Below, piece after piece: positions 37,297 to 46,178 of a DNA stretch of 64,000 bases. Each line of letters opens with the position of its first letter. Position 1 is the stretch's first letter. The notes beneath the pieces were generated by a model. It did not search any database. It was given only the letters and a program-made list of their open reading frames with translations, and was not told where the DNA came from. The stretch is from Luteimonas sp. 9C (GTDB taxonomy: Bacteria > Pseudomonadota > Gammaproteobacteria > Xanthomonadales > Xanthomonadaceae), in contig NZ_LR733312.1 of the NCBI RefSeq assembly GCF_902506295.1, positions 1,998,089 to 2,062,088 on the forward strand, written 5' to 3'. The position numbers were made by a program, and so were the translations under genes.

Positions 37297-38082
37297 GTGC
37301 GCGTGTGGGCGATCGCGAACCAGAAGGGCGGCGTCGGCAAGACGACGACCACGCTGTGCCTGGCGCGCAACCTCGCCGAGGACGCGCGCGTGCTGGTGGT
37401 GGATCTCGATCCGCACGCGTCGCTGACCCGCGCCTTCGGCGTGCCGCGCCAGCCGCCGCCGATCGGCACCCACGAGGTCTTCGTCGCGCAGACGCCGTCG
37501 CTCGACGGACTCTCGCGCACCACCGCGATCGAACGCCTGCGCCTGGTCGCGGCGCAGGCGGCGCTCGCCACGCTGGAACGCCGCAGCGCGACCCAGCCGG
37601 GCCTGGGCATGGCCCTGCAGCGCGCGCTCGGCGGTGTGTCCGAACTCTACGATCACGTCCTGCTGGACTGTCCGCCGACATTGAGCCTGCTGATGGTCAA
37701 TGCGCTGGCCGCCGCCGACTGTCTCGTCGTGCCCACCCAGACTGATCCGCTGGCGCTGCACGGCCTGGCCGACATGCTGCGCACCGCCGACATGGTCGAG
37801 CGCTCGCGCAAACGGCCGCTGGTGCGGGCCATCCTGCCGACGCTCTACGACGGCCGCACCGGCAGCGGCCGGCAGAGCCTCGAACATCTGTATGCCGGCT
37901 ACGAAGGCCTGGTGTGGTCGGAGGCGATTCCGGTCGACACCCGCCTGCGCGACGCCCGCAGCATCGCCGGCAACGGACCGCTGACCGGCCGCGGCGCCGA
38001 AGGCTACCGCAGCGCGCTGGCCTGGCTGCGGACGCGCATCGCGAGCGCCGCACCACCGGCCACCGCGGCCGTCGCGGCATGA
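37297..38082 (+). CDS. ParA-family ATPase of the motility locus
   Basis: The 261-residue protein has the deviant Walker A KGGVGKTTTT near 10-19, DLDPHASLTRAFG near 39-51 and DCPPTLSLLMVNAL, all typical of ParA/Soj. The start is the GTG at 37297. In polar-flagellated relatives the gene after motD encodes a ParA that positions chemoreceptor arrays (ParC) or chromosomes. No ParB and no CheW are beside it here, so a ParC-like role is likely but not proven. It overlaps the GGDEF/EAL gene by ATGA. Confidence 0.85.
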   Translation: MRVWAIANQKGGVGKTTTTLCLARNLAEDARVLVVDLDPHASLTRAFGVPRQPPPIGTHEVFVAQTPSLDGLSRTTAIERLRLVAAQAALATLERRSATQPGLGMALQRALGGVSELYDHVLLDCPPTLSLLMVNALAAADCLVVPTQTDPLALHGLADMLRTADMVERSRKRPLVRAILPTLYDGRTGSGRQSLEHLYAGYEGLVWSEAIPVDTRLRDARSIAGNGPLTGRGAEGYRSALAWLRTRIASAAPPATAAVAA

Positions 38083-39500
38083 GCCCGCCGTCCGCCGACG
38101 AAGCGATGTCCGACTACGTCGAGGCGCTGCTCGACACGACCCGCGCGGACGAAGACCCGCTGACCGGACTGCCGAACCGCGCCGGCCTGCTGCGCGCGCT
38201 CGACTCCCGCCGCGCCGACCGGATTCCCACCGCGGTCGCGGTGCTCGGCCTCGACAATTTCCGCTCCATCAGCGTGACGCTGGGACCGGGCATGGCCGAC
38301 ACCATGCTGCAGGTCGTCGCCGCACGCCTGCTCGCGCGCTTGCCGATGGACGCGTTCCTGGCGCGCCTGGACGGCGACGAGTTCGCGATCGCGCTCTCGG
38401 TGCACGGGCAGAAGCCGCGTGCGACCGAAGCGCTGCTCAATGCGATCCTGCTCGACCTGGCGCAGCCCTGCGAAGTCGACATGCATCGCGTGCATCTCGA
38501 CGCCTGCGTCGGCGTGCTGCTCGACGCGGCGGACGACGACGCCAGCCCCGAGCCGCTGATTCCCGGCACGCCCGACGACGACGGCGCCACCGACAGTCTC
38601 GAACTCGTCGCGCGCGCGCAGCTGGCGATGCACTACGCCAAGCGCAGCCGCGGACAGATGCTGCGCCGGTTCGAACCCAGCATGCGCACCGAGGCGATCG
38701 ATCGCCGCCGGCTGGATCTGGAACTGCGCCGCGCCGCCAGCGAACACGAATTCGAACTGCACTACCAGCCGCAGATCGACCTGGAGACGGGCCGCCCGAC
38801 CGGCGCCGAGGCCCTGCTGCGCTGGCGCCATCCCGAACGTGGCCTGCTGATGCCGGCGAGCTTCATCGAAGCACTGGCGATGAGTGGGATCGCCGCGACC
38901 GTCGGCTGGTGGATCCTCGACCGCGCCTGCCGCGACGCGGCCACCTGGCCGCAGGTGGGCGGCCACGCGATGACGGTCAGCGTGAACCTGTTTCCCTCGC
39001 AGTTCGGCCACGAGGATTTCCTGCACGAGGTCGATGCCGCGTTGCGCGGGAGCGGTCTGCCGGCGTCGTCGCTGGAACTCGAGCTCACCGAAACCATCGC
39101 GCTGCGCGACGACGGCGCCGCGGCCGCGACGCTGCAGGCCCTGCGCCAGCGCGGGGTCAAGGCCGCCTACGACGACTTCGGCACCGGCTATGCGTCGCTG
39201 TCGATGCTGCACCACCTCGCGGTGGACCGGGTCAAGATCGACCGCAGTTTCGTGCGCGACGTCATGGAGGACCGCGGCGACGCGGCGATCGTGCGTTCGA
39301 TCCTGCTGATCGCGCGCAACTTCGACATGCAGGTCACCGCCGAGGGCGTGGAGTCCGCGCAGCAGGCGGACTTCCTGCGCAAGCTCGGCTGCGACGAGGT
39401 CCAGGGTTTCTACTATTCGCAGGCGCTGCCGCTGGTCGACTTCGGCCACTGGCTCAGTGGTTACGAACGCCGCCGCGCGAGCATCGCGGCGATCGAATGA
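38079..39500 (+). CDS. GGDEF/EAL protein, probable c-di-GMP phosphodiesterase
   Basis: The 473-residue cytoplasmic protein has a GGDEF domain (about 25-205) whose active-site motif is DGDEF at 98-102, so cyclase activity is doubtful. The EAL domain (about 215-465) has EALLRW at 244-249, the Asn of VNLFPSQF, the Glu of LTETIAL, DDFGTG, KIDRSF and AEGVES, and so looks able to hydrolyse c-di-GMP. It has no sensor or membrane part. Its overlap with parA places it in the motility operon, where it could lower c-di-GMP at the pole and favour swimming. Confidence 0.88.
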   Translation: MSPPSADEAMSDYVEALLDTTRADEDPLTGLPNRAGLLRALDSRRADRIPTAVAVLGLDNFRSISVTLGPGMADTMLQVVAARLLARLPMDAFLARLDGDEFAIALSVHGQKPRATEALLNAILLDLAQPCEVDMHRVHLDACVGVLLDAADDDASPEPLIPGTPDDDGATDSLELVARAQLAMHYAKRSRGQMLRRFEPSMRTEAIDRRRLDLELRRAASEHEFELHYQPQIDLETGRPTGAEALLRWRHPERGLLMPASFIEALAMSGIAATVGWWILDRACRDAATWPQVGGHAMTVSVNLFPSQFGHEDFLHEVDAALRGSGLPASSLELELTETIALRDDGAAAATLQALRQRGVKAAYDDFGTGYASLSMLHHLAVDRVKIDRSFVRDVMEDRGDAAIVRSILLIARNFDMQVTAEGVESAQQADFLRKLGCDEVQGFYYSQALPLVDFGHWLSGYERRRASIAAIE

Positions 39501-39507
39501 GGCCTTC

Positions 39508-40143
39508 ATGAGCACACGCGCGCCCGACTGGATGGACCGCCTCGACGCCGAACGGCGCGCGCTGGCCCGCGATCTGCACGACGACCTGGGCCAGATTCTC
39601 GGCGCGCTGCGCATGAGCGCGCATTCGCTGTCGGCCTCCCTGGTCGACGATCCGCGCGAGACCCTGGCCGACGACGTCGTCGTGCTCACCGACGCCGCAC
39701 TCGCGCGGGTGCGTGCGGTCGCCCATGGCCTGCATCCACCGCAGCTCGCCAGCCACGGGCTCGAGGCCGCGTTGCGGCAACTCGTCGATGGCGTGCCACT
39801 GGGCGAGGTCGACGTGCGTTTCGAAAGCGAGTCCGGTCTGCCGCGGCCCGCGCCGCCGGTGGAGATCGCCGCCTACCGCATCGCCCAGGAAGCACTGGCG
39901 AATGCCTTGCGCCATGCGCAGGCGCGGTGCGTGCGTATCGAACTGCAGGCGGATGGCGACGCGCTGCGACTGCGGATCACCGATGACGGGCGCGGCCACG
40001 ACCTCTCGGCCGCGCACGGATTCGGTCGCGCCGCGATGCGCGACCGGGCCGCCCTGGCCGGCATCGACTTCGACGAAACCGCATCGACGGGCGGTACCCG
40101 CATCACGCTGCGCCTGCCACCGGCCGGTCCCGATGCCGGTTGA
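39508..40143 (+). CDS. Soluble histidine kinase without sensor domain (NarX/DegS type)
   Basis: The 211-residue protein consists of a HisKA_3 dimerisation helix with the phospho-His24 in RDLHDDLGQILGAL, and an HATPase domain with the N-box QEALANALRHAQA and the G1 box DDGRG. There is no membrane or sensory segment, so input must come from another protein. This kinase class pairs with NarL-type regulators; the only one in the window is at 12074-12706. It lies 7 bases after the GGDEF/EAL gene, likely in the same operon. Confidence 0.85.
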   Translation: MSTRAPDWMDRLDAERRALARDLHDDLGQILGALRMSAHSLSASLVDDPRETLADDVVVLTDAALARVRAVAHGLHPPQLASHGLEAALRQLVDGVPLGEVDVRFESESGLPRPAPPVEIAAYRIAQEALANALRHAQARCVRIELQADGDALRLRITDDGRGHDLSAAHGFGRAAMRDRAALAGIDFDETASTGGTRITLRLPPAGPDAG

Positions 40144-40221
40144 GTCCACCGCGCCTGCGCGCTGCGCCGCGTTGCTATCATCCCGCCGATTCACATCGCG
40201 CAATGCGCACTGGGAGACGCC

Positions 40222-41292
40222 GTGCATCTGGTCGTAGCATGGGAACGCGGCGACGAGGTCGAGCGTCTGCAGGCGGAAATCGCCACACGGGGTCTCGACT
40301 GGCAGGTCAGCTGGCTGCCGCTGGATGACAAGGCGACGGGCTCGGCCGCCGATCTCGAACCCGACGCGCTGGTGTGCACCGCCGACAGCGGCTGGAGCCG
40401 CTGCCGCCTGCTGCTCGACGAAGTGCGCGTGCGCCACCCGCACGCGGTGCGCATCGTGCTGATGGAGGCCGGCGACAACGCGCGCGCGGTCGATGCGCTG
40501 GAGCACGCGCATCGCGTGTTGCCGGAGCCGCTGGACGCACAGACCGTCGTCGATGCGGTGAAGGGCGTGCTCGATTTGCAGCACCTGCTCGACGACGCAC
40601 AACTCAAGCGCGCGATCGAACGGGTCGGCGCGCTGCCGTCGGCGCCGAAGCAGTACCTCGCGCTGACCCGCCTGCTGCGCGATCCCGATGCCGGCACGCA
40701 CGCGGTCACCGCGATCATCGCCCAGGATCCGGCGCTGGCGGCGCGGGTGCTGCGGCTGAGCAATTCGGCCTACTACGCGATCGGGCGCGAGATCGGCGAC
40801 CTGCGCACCGCGGTCGTGCGGCTGGGCCAGGACGCCTTGCGCCGGCTGGTGCTGGCCAGCGAGGTGTTCGCCTCCGGTCCCGACATGGACAGCATGCGCG
40901 AACGCGCACTGCGCACGTCCTGGCTGGCCGGCCAGATCCTGCCCGGCAGCGGCGCCGGCGTGGCGGCGACCGCGGGTCTGCTGGCCGATGTCGGCCGCCT
41001 GCTGCCGCCCGACAGCCTCGGCGACGTGCCGCACAGCATCGCGGGCGCCTACCTGCTCGGGCTCTGGGGCTTGCCCACGCCGATCGTCGAGGCGGTCGCC
41101 TACCACCAGCACCCGACGCGGATGTCGGGCGCGTTCTGGATCACCGGCGCGGTGCACGTGGCCTCGGCCCTGGTCAACGGCACCGAGGTCGACCACGACT
41201 ATCTGCAGCGCGTCGGCGCGCTGCACCTGATGCCGCAATGGCGCGCGCTGGCCGCGGCGTCGCCGGCCGATGGCGGCAGCCACGCGGACTAG
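40222..41292 (+). CDS. HDOD-domain protein with receiver-like N-terminus
   Basis: The 356-residue protein has an N-terminal part (1-115) shaped like a receiver domain but with no acceptor Asp in the expected place. An HDOD domain follows (about 130-320), with LPSAPKQYLALTRLLRDP, QDPALAARVLRLSNSAYY and AVVRLGQDALRRLVL. HDOD proteins are regulators without known catalysis, and some in xanthomonads have been linked to motility. The start is the GTG at 40222 behind GGGAG. It is the last gene that can be tied to the motility region. Confidence 0.85.
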   Translation: MHLVVAWERGDEVERLQAEIATRGLDWQVSWLPLDDKATGSAADLEPDALVCTADSGWSRCRLLLDEVRVRHPHAVRIVLMEAGDNARAVDALEHAHRVLPEPLDAQTVVDAVKGVLDLQHLLDDAQLKRAIERVGALPSAPKQYLALTRLLRDPDAGTHAVTAIIAQDPALAARVLRLSNSAYYAIGREIGDLRTAVVRLGQDALRRLVLASEVFASGPDMDSMRERALRTSWLAGQILPGSGAGVAATAGLLADVGRLLPPDSLGDVPHSIAGAYLLGLWGLPTPIVEAVAYHQHPTRMSGAFWITGAVHVASALVNGTEVDHDYLQRVGALHLMPQWRALAAASPADGGSHAD

Positions 41293-41377
41293 CGGTCCGG
41301 CGCATCGGCGCCCCGCTGGCATCCGACGACGGGCGCGTCAGGGTTGTCCCCAGCGCGCGCCGCCGCGTTGCGCGGTC

Positions 41378-42139
41378 TCAGGCCTTGTAGCCGTCGTGGA
41401 TCGCGACGATCCCGCCGCTGAGGTTGCGATACCTGCAACGCGCGAAACCCGCCGCTTCCATCATGCCCTTGAGCGCATCCTGCGGCGGATGCTTGCGGAT
41501 CGACTCCGACAGGTACTGGTAGCTGTCGCTGTCGCGCGCGAACAGCTTGCCCAGGCGCGGCATGATCTGGAAGGAGTGGAAGTCGTAGATCGGCTTGAAC
41601 CAGTCCGCCTTCACTTCCGAGAATTCCAGCACGCGCGCCTGGCCGCCGACCTTCAGCACGCGCAGCATCTCGCGCAACGCGGCATCCTTGTCGGTGACGT
41701 TGCGCAGGCCGAAGGCGATCGTCACCAGATCGAAACTGGCGTCCGGGAACGGCAGCGTCTCGGCGTTGCACTGCACGTATTCGAAGCCGCGCACGTTGCC
41801 GCGGTCGGTCATGCGGTCGCGGCCGACCCGCAGCATGGAGGCGTTGATGTCGCCGAGCACCAGTTCGCCGGATTCACCGACGCGCGGTTTCAGCAGCGCG
41901 GCGATGTCGCCGGTGCCGCCGGCCAGATCGAGCACGCGGTCGCCGGTGCGCACCTGCGCGGTCGCGGCGAAGTAGCGCTTCCACACCCGGTGGATACCCA
42001 GGCTCATCAGGTCGTTCATCAGGTCGTAGTTGCCCGCGACCGAAGAGAACACCTCGCCGACCAGCTTCTGCTTCTCGCCGGTGGGGACGTCGCGGAAACC
42101 GAAATGGGTGGTGCCGGGCTTGCTGGAGTCGTCGTTCAT
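41378..42139 (-). CDS. ubiE: Ubiquinone/menaquinone C-methyltransferase UbiE
   Basis: UbiE transfers a methyl group from SAM in ubiquinone (and, where present, menaquinone) synthesis. The 253-residue protein starts with an N-terminal THFGFRDVPTGEKQKLVGEVF block, has the SAM loop DLAGGTGDIA at 71-80, and ends FARCRYRNLSGGIVAIHDGYKA, the standard UbiE tail. It converges with the HDOD gene across 85 GC-rich bases and diverges from the deaminase gene. Confidence 0.96.
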   Translation of the reverse strand: MNDDSSKPGTTHFGFRDVPTGEKQKLVGEVFSSVAGNYDLMNDLMSLGIHRVWKRYFAATAQVRTGDRVLDLAGGTGDIAALLKPRVGESGELVLGDINASMLRVGRDRMTDRGNVRGFEYVQCNAETLPFPDASFDLVTIAFGLRNVTDKDAALREMLRVLKVGGQARVLEFSEVKADWFKPIYDFHSFQIMPRLGKLFARDSDSYQYLSESIRKHPPQDALKGMMEAAGFARCRYRNLSGGIVAIHDGYKA

Positions 42140-42242
42140 GCCCGCGATTATCCCTCATCCGCCGATGCGCGCCCGTGTACGCGGCTCGACCGCAGCCTCC
42201 GCTGCCGTCAGACTCGTGCGCCACGTGCCCACGATGTGCCCG

Positions 42243-42698
42243 ATGATCGCCACGCCCGACTACCCCGCCCTGCTCGACACCGCCATTGCCGAAGCCCGCC
42301 AGGGTCTGGCCGAAGGCGGCATTCCGATCGGCGCGGCGCTGTACCACCAGGACGGACGCCTGCTCGGCTGCGGCCACAACCGGCGTGTGCAGGAAAGCGA
42401 TCCGTCGATCCACGGCGAGACCGACGCCTTCCGCAAGGCCGGCCGCCAGCGCTCCTACCGCGACACGATCATGGTCACGACCCTGGCGCCGTGCTGGTAC
42501 TGCAGCGGGCTGGTGCGCCAGTTCGGCATCGGCACTGTCGTCGTCGGCGAGTCGCAGACCTTCCAGGGCGGCATCGACTGGCTGCGCGAGGCCGGCGTCG
42601 AGGTGATCGACCTGCAGAGCCAGGCATGCGTGGACCTGCTCGGCGGTTTCATCGCCGCGTATCCCGAGGTCTGGAACGAGGACATCGGCGAGGACTGA
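42243..42698 (+). CDS. Cytidine/deoxycytidylate-type deaminase family protein
   Basis: The 151-residue protein has the zinc-binding pair HGE (57-59) and PCxxC (83-87, PCWYC), with Glu59 as proton shuttle. The layout SIHGETDAF and APCWYCSGLVRQFGIGTVVVGE is closest by eye to yeast-type cytosine deaminase and related nucleoside deaminases, so cytosine or a modified base is a likely substrate. It seems too different for TadA. ATG 42243 is used; ATG 42234 is also possible. Confidence 0.85.
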   Translation: MIATPDYPALLDTAIAEARQGLAEGGIPIGAALYHQDGRLLGCGHNRRVQESDPSIHGETDAFRKAGRQRSYRDTIMVTTLAPCWYCSGLVRQFGIGTVVVGESQTFQGGIDWLREAGVEVIDLQSQACVDLLGGFIAAYPEVWNEDIGED

Positions 42699-42858
42699 GG
42701 CCTGCCGCGACCCACTGCGCTAGACTGCGCACCCCGCGTCACCCGCCCTGCCCTTCGATGACGACCACGCCACCATAGCCGCCCCGTCCGCGCCGCCCAC
42801 CGGGCGACGCCGCGCTATGCCATGCACCGTCATTCCGCCGGCCACGCCGCCGTGTCCG

Positions 42859-42876
42859 GCCCTGCCAGGGCTTTTT
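42859..42876 (+). terminator. Small hairpin with T-tract before the SulP gene
   Basis: GCCCT-GCC-AGGGC followed by TTTTT ends two bases before ATG 42879. It has the form of a weak intrinsic terminator and could end the deaminase transcript or attenuate SulP. If SulP starts at ATG 42822, the structure lies within its coding sequence. Confidence 0.45.
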
Positions 42877-42878
42877 CC

Positions 42879-44357
42879 ATGCATCCCAGAATTCCGCTGC
42901 GCCAGCAATGGCTCGGCAATGTACGCGGCGACGTGCTCGCCGGACTCGTCGTCGCGCTCGCACTGATTCCCGAAGCGATCGCGTTCTCGATCATCGCCGG
43001 CGTCGATCCGCGCGTCGGCCTCTACGCCTCGTTCTCGATGGCCGTGGTCACCGCGATCGTCGGCGGCCGACCCGCGATGATTTCCGCCGCCACCGGCGCG
43101 ATGGCGCTCGTGATGGTGACGCTGGTGCGCGACCACGGCCTGCAGTATTTGCTGGTCGCCACGCTGCTCGCCGGCGCGTTCCAGATCCTCGCCGGCGTGC
43201 TCAAGCTCGCATCGTTGATGCGCTTCGTGTCGCGCTCGGTGATCACCGGCTTCGTCAATGCGCTGGCGATCCTGATCTTCGCGGCGCAGCTGCCGGAACT
43301 GATCGGCATGCCGTGGACGGTCTATGCGCTGTGCGCCGCGGCGCTGGCGATCATCTACGGGCTGCCGCGCCTCACCCGCGCGGTGCCGTCGCCGCTGGTG
43401 GCGATCGTCGCGATGACCGTGCTGGTCGCCGCGATGGGCATCGACGTGCGCACGGTGTCCGACATGGGCGCGCTGCCCGACAGCCTGCCGGTGTTCCTGC
43501 TGCCCGACGTGCCGTGGACGCTGGAGACCTTGCGCATCGTGCTGCCGGTGTCGGCGACGCTCGCCGTGGTCGGCCTGCTCGAATCGCTACTGACCGCGCG
43601 CATCGTCGACGACATGACCGACACGCCCAGCGACAAGCACCGCGAATGCGTGGGCCAGGGCGCGGCCAACATCGCCACCGGTTTCCTCGGTGGCATGGCC
43701 GGCTGCGCGATGATCGGCCAGTCGGTGATCAACGTGAAATCCGGTGGCCGCGGGCGGCTGTCGTCGATGGTCGCGGGCACCGTGCTGCTGGCGCTGGTGG
43801 TGTTCGCCGGGCCGTGGGTCGGCATGATTCCGATGGCCGCGCTGGTCGCGGTGATGATCATGGTCTCGATCGGCACCTTCAGCTGGCAGTCGCTGCGGGA
43901 CCTGCGCCGGCATCCGGCGGGCTCGAGCGTGGTGATGCTCAGCACCGTCGTCGTGACCGTGGCCACGCACGATCTCGCCAAGGGCGTGCTGACCGGCGTC
44001 CTGCTGTCGGCGCTGTTCTTCGCCCGGCGCGTCGGCCGGCTGCTCGATGTCGAGGATTCGCTCGAAGACGACGGCACCCGCCGCTACACCGTACGCGGCC
44101 AGGTGTTCTTCGCATCGGCCAATGCGTTCGGCGATGCCTTCGATCTGCTGGAACCGGCGCGGCGCGTGGTGATCGACCTGACCCATGCGCACTTCTGGGA
44201 CCTCAGCGCGATCGGCGCCCTCGACACCGTGGTGATGAAGCTTCGCGCGCGCGGCGTCGACGTCGACGTGCTGGGGCTCAATGCCGCGAGCGCGACGCTG
44301 GTCGAGCGGCTGGGCGTGCACGACAAGCCGGATGCGCGCCTGTCCTCGGGGCACTGA
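42879..44357 (+). CDS. SulP-family anion transporter with STAS domain
   Basis: SulP proteins carry sulfate, bicarbonate or dicarboxylates across the inner membrane. The 492-residue protein has about 11-12 membrane helices, starting with the hallmark [35 protein letters not shown] spread over about 17-50, and a short C-terminal STAS domain (from about 410) with [22 protein letters not shown]. The substrate cannot be told; the closest well-known bacterial types are bicarbonate and sulfate carriers. ATG 42879 gives a normal start; ATG 42822 would add 19 residues. Confidence 0.9.
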   Translation: MHPRIPLRQQWLGNVRGDVLAGLVVALALIPEAIAFSIIAGVDPRVGLYASFSMAVVTAIVGGRPAMISAATGAMALVMVTLVRDHGLQYLLVATLLAGAFQILAGVLKLASLMRFVSRSVITGFVNALAILIFAAQLPELIGMPWTVYALCAAALAIIYGLPRLTRAVPSPLVAIVAMTVLVAAMGIDVRTVSDMGALPDSLPVFLLPDVPWTLETLRIVLPVSATLAVVGLLESLLTARIVDDMTDTPSDKHRECVGQGAANIATGFLGGMAGCAMIGQSVINVKSGGRGRLSSMVAGTVLLALVVFAGPWVGMIPMAALVAVMIMVSIGTFSWQSLRDLRRHPAGSSVVMLSTVVVTVATHDLAKGVLTGVLLSALFFARRVGRLLDVEDSLEDDGTRRYTVRGQVFFASANAFGDAFDLLEPARRVVIDLTHAHFWDLSAIGALDTVVMKLRARGVDVDVLGLNAASATLVERLGVHDKPDARLSSGH

Positions 44358-44468
44358 ACCACCTGCCCGCGGCGCGTGGCGGACGCGTGAAACCGGCCTC
44401 CGCGAGACCGGACACTGCATGCCGCCGCGCGGCTTGTCCTGATCCGGGCCGCGGCCCAGACTGGCGCC

Positions 44469-46178
44469 ATGTCGAGCCCGCCGCCTGCCACGCCGCCTGC
44501 CGCGGTTCCGGATCGGGCCGCGCTGCGCTACGCGCCCCGCGACTGGGCGCCGCACGAACGGCCGATGATGCCGGGCTCGCCGTCGACGCCGCTGCATTCC
44601 ATGCGGCGGCGTGTCGCGTTCGGCCTCGTCGGGTTCATCGTTGCGATCACCGGCGGCCTCGGCAACGCGCTGGTCACCGCGAACCTGGTCAACCTGCAGG
44701 GCGCGCTCGGCGCGTATGCATCGGAGATCGCGTGGCTGCCGGCGGCCTATGTGATGACCAACGTGTCGATGAACATCCTGCTGGTGAAGTTCCGCCAGCA
44801 GTTCGGCCTGCGGCTGTTCACCGAGGCGTTCCTGATCCTCTATGCGCTGATCACCCTGGCGCATCTGTTCGTCAACGATCTGGGCTCGGCGATCGCGGTG
44901 CGCGCCGGGCACGGCATCGCCGGCGCGGCGCTCAACACGCTGGGCCTGTACTACATGCTGCAGGCCTTTCCGCAGAAACATCGCCTGCGCGGCCTGGTGA
45001 TCGGCCTGGGCATCGGGCAGCTCGCATTGCCGCTGGCGCGTGTGTTCTCGACCGAACTGCTGGAGTTCGGCGAGTGGCGCGGACTGTACATGTTCGAACT
45101 CGGGCTGGCGCTGGTCGCACTCGGCGGCGTGCTGCTGCTGAAGCTGCCACCCGGGGACCGCCACAAGGCGTTCGAGCCCCTGGATTTCCTGACCTTCGGA
45201 CTGTTCGCGCCCGGCGTCGCCCTGCTGACCGCGGTGCTGGTGCAGGGCCGGCTCGCCTGGTGGACCGAAACCGCCTGGCTGGGCTGGGCGCTGGCCGCCT
45301 CGGTGGTGCTGGTGACGGCGGCGATCGCGATCGAACACGTCCGCGCGCGTCCGCTGCTCAACACGCGCTGGCTGGCGACCGGGCCGATGCTGCGGCTGGC
45401 GCTGGCGATCGTGCTGATCCGCATCGTGCTGTCGGAACAGGCCACCGGCGCGGTCGGCTTCCTGCAGGCGCTCGGCCTGGGCACCGAACAGATGCGCATG
45501 CTGTTCGGGATCGTGCTCGTCGGCAGCGTCGCCGGCCTTGCGACGAGCGCGCTGACGATCGATCCCGCGCGCACCTGGCAGCCGGTGCTGATCTCGCTGG
45601 CGCTGATGATGACCGGCGCGCTGATGGATGCGCAGGCCAGTAACGTCACCCGGCCCGAGCAGATGTACGTGAGCCAGTTCCTGCTCGCCTTCGGCAGCAC
45701 GTTCTTCCTCGGCCCGATGCTGATCGCGGGCATCGGCCCGGTGATCAGCCAGCCGCGCAACCTGATCAGTTTCGTCGTGCTGTTCGGCATGACCCAGAAC
45801 CTCGGCGGGCTGCTCGGCTCGGCGCTGCTGGGGACCTTCCAGACCGTGCGCGAGAAATTCCATTCCAGCGTGCTGACCGAGAATCTGAGCCTGCTCGATC
45901 CGCTGGTGGCCGCGCGCGTGCAGGCCACCGCCAACGGCTACGCCGCGACGATCGCCGATCCCGCCCAGCGCAACGCGCTGGCCGTGCGCGCACTCGGCAG
46001 CGCGGCCACGCGCGAGGCCAACGTGCTGGCCTACAACGACGTGTTCCTGCTGATCGCCTTCATCGCGTTCTGCACGCTGGTGTGGATCATCGCGTCGCGG
46101 ATCTGGGCGCACGTCCGGGCCACGCCGGCCGCTCCCGCACCGTCACCGCCCTCCGCCGCCGCCACGGAATCCGCATGA
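44469..46178 (+). CDS. MFS drug efflux transporter, DHA2 (EmrB-like)
   Basis: The 569-residue protein has a soluble N-terminus of about 45 residues and 14 predicted membrane helices in the DHA2 pattern. It overlaps by ATGA with an EmrA/HlyD-type adaptor, so the two likely form a tripartite pump with an outer-membrane TolC-like protein found elsewhere. The substrate is unknown. The helix-1 region VAFGLVGFIVAITGGLGNALVTANL differs from classical EmrB, which fits a divergent subgroup. Confidence 0.88.
   Translation: MSSPPPATPPAAVPDRAALRYAPRDWAPHERPMMPGSPSTPLHSMRRRVAFGLVGFIVAITGGLGNALVTANLVNLQGALGAYASEIAWLPAAYVMTNVSMNILLVKFRQQFGLRLFTEAFLILYALITLAHLFVNDLGSAIAVRAGHGIAGAALNTLGLYYMLQAFPQKHRLRGLVIGLGIGQLALPLARVFSTELLEFGEWRGLYMFELGLALVALGGVLLLKLPPGDRHKAFEPLDFLTFGLFAPGVALLTAVLVQGRLAWWTETAWLGWALAASVVLVTAAIAIEHVRARPLLNTRWLATGPMLRLALAIVLIRIVLSEQATGAVGFLQALGLGTEQMRMLFGIVLVGSVAGLATSALTIDPARTWQPVLISLALMMTGALMDAQASNVTRPEQMYVSQFLLAFGSTFFLGPMLIAGIGPVISQPRNLISFVVLFGMTQNLGGLLGSALLGTFQTVREKFHSSVLTENLSLLDPLVAARVQATANGYAATIADPAQRNALAVRALGSAATREANVLAYNDVFLLIAFIAFCTLVWIIASRIWAHVRATPAAPAPSPPSAAATESA

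Noticed and set aside
42908-45643. 911-codon plus-strand frame across SulP and MFS genes
   Set aside because: It is out of frame with two well-conserved transporters and is Arg-rich without membrane helices.
43587-46112. 841-codon minus-strand frame
   Set aside because: It is antisense to the SulP and DHA2 transporter genes and has a His/Gln/Arg-rich composition typical of shadow frames.
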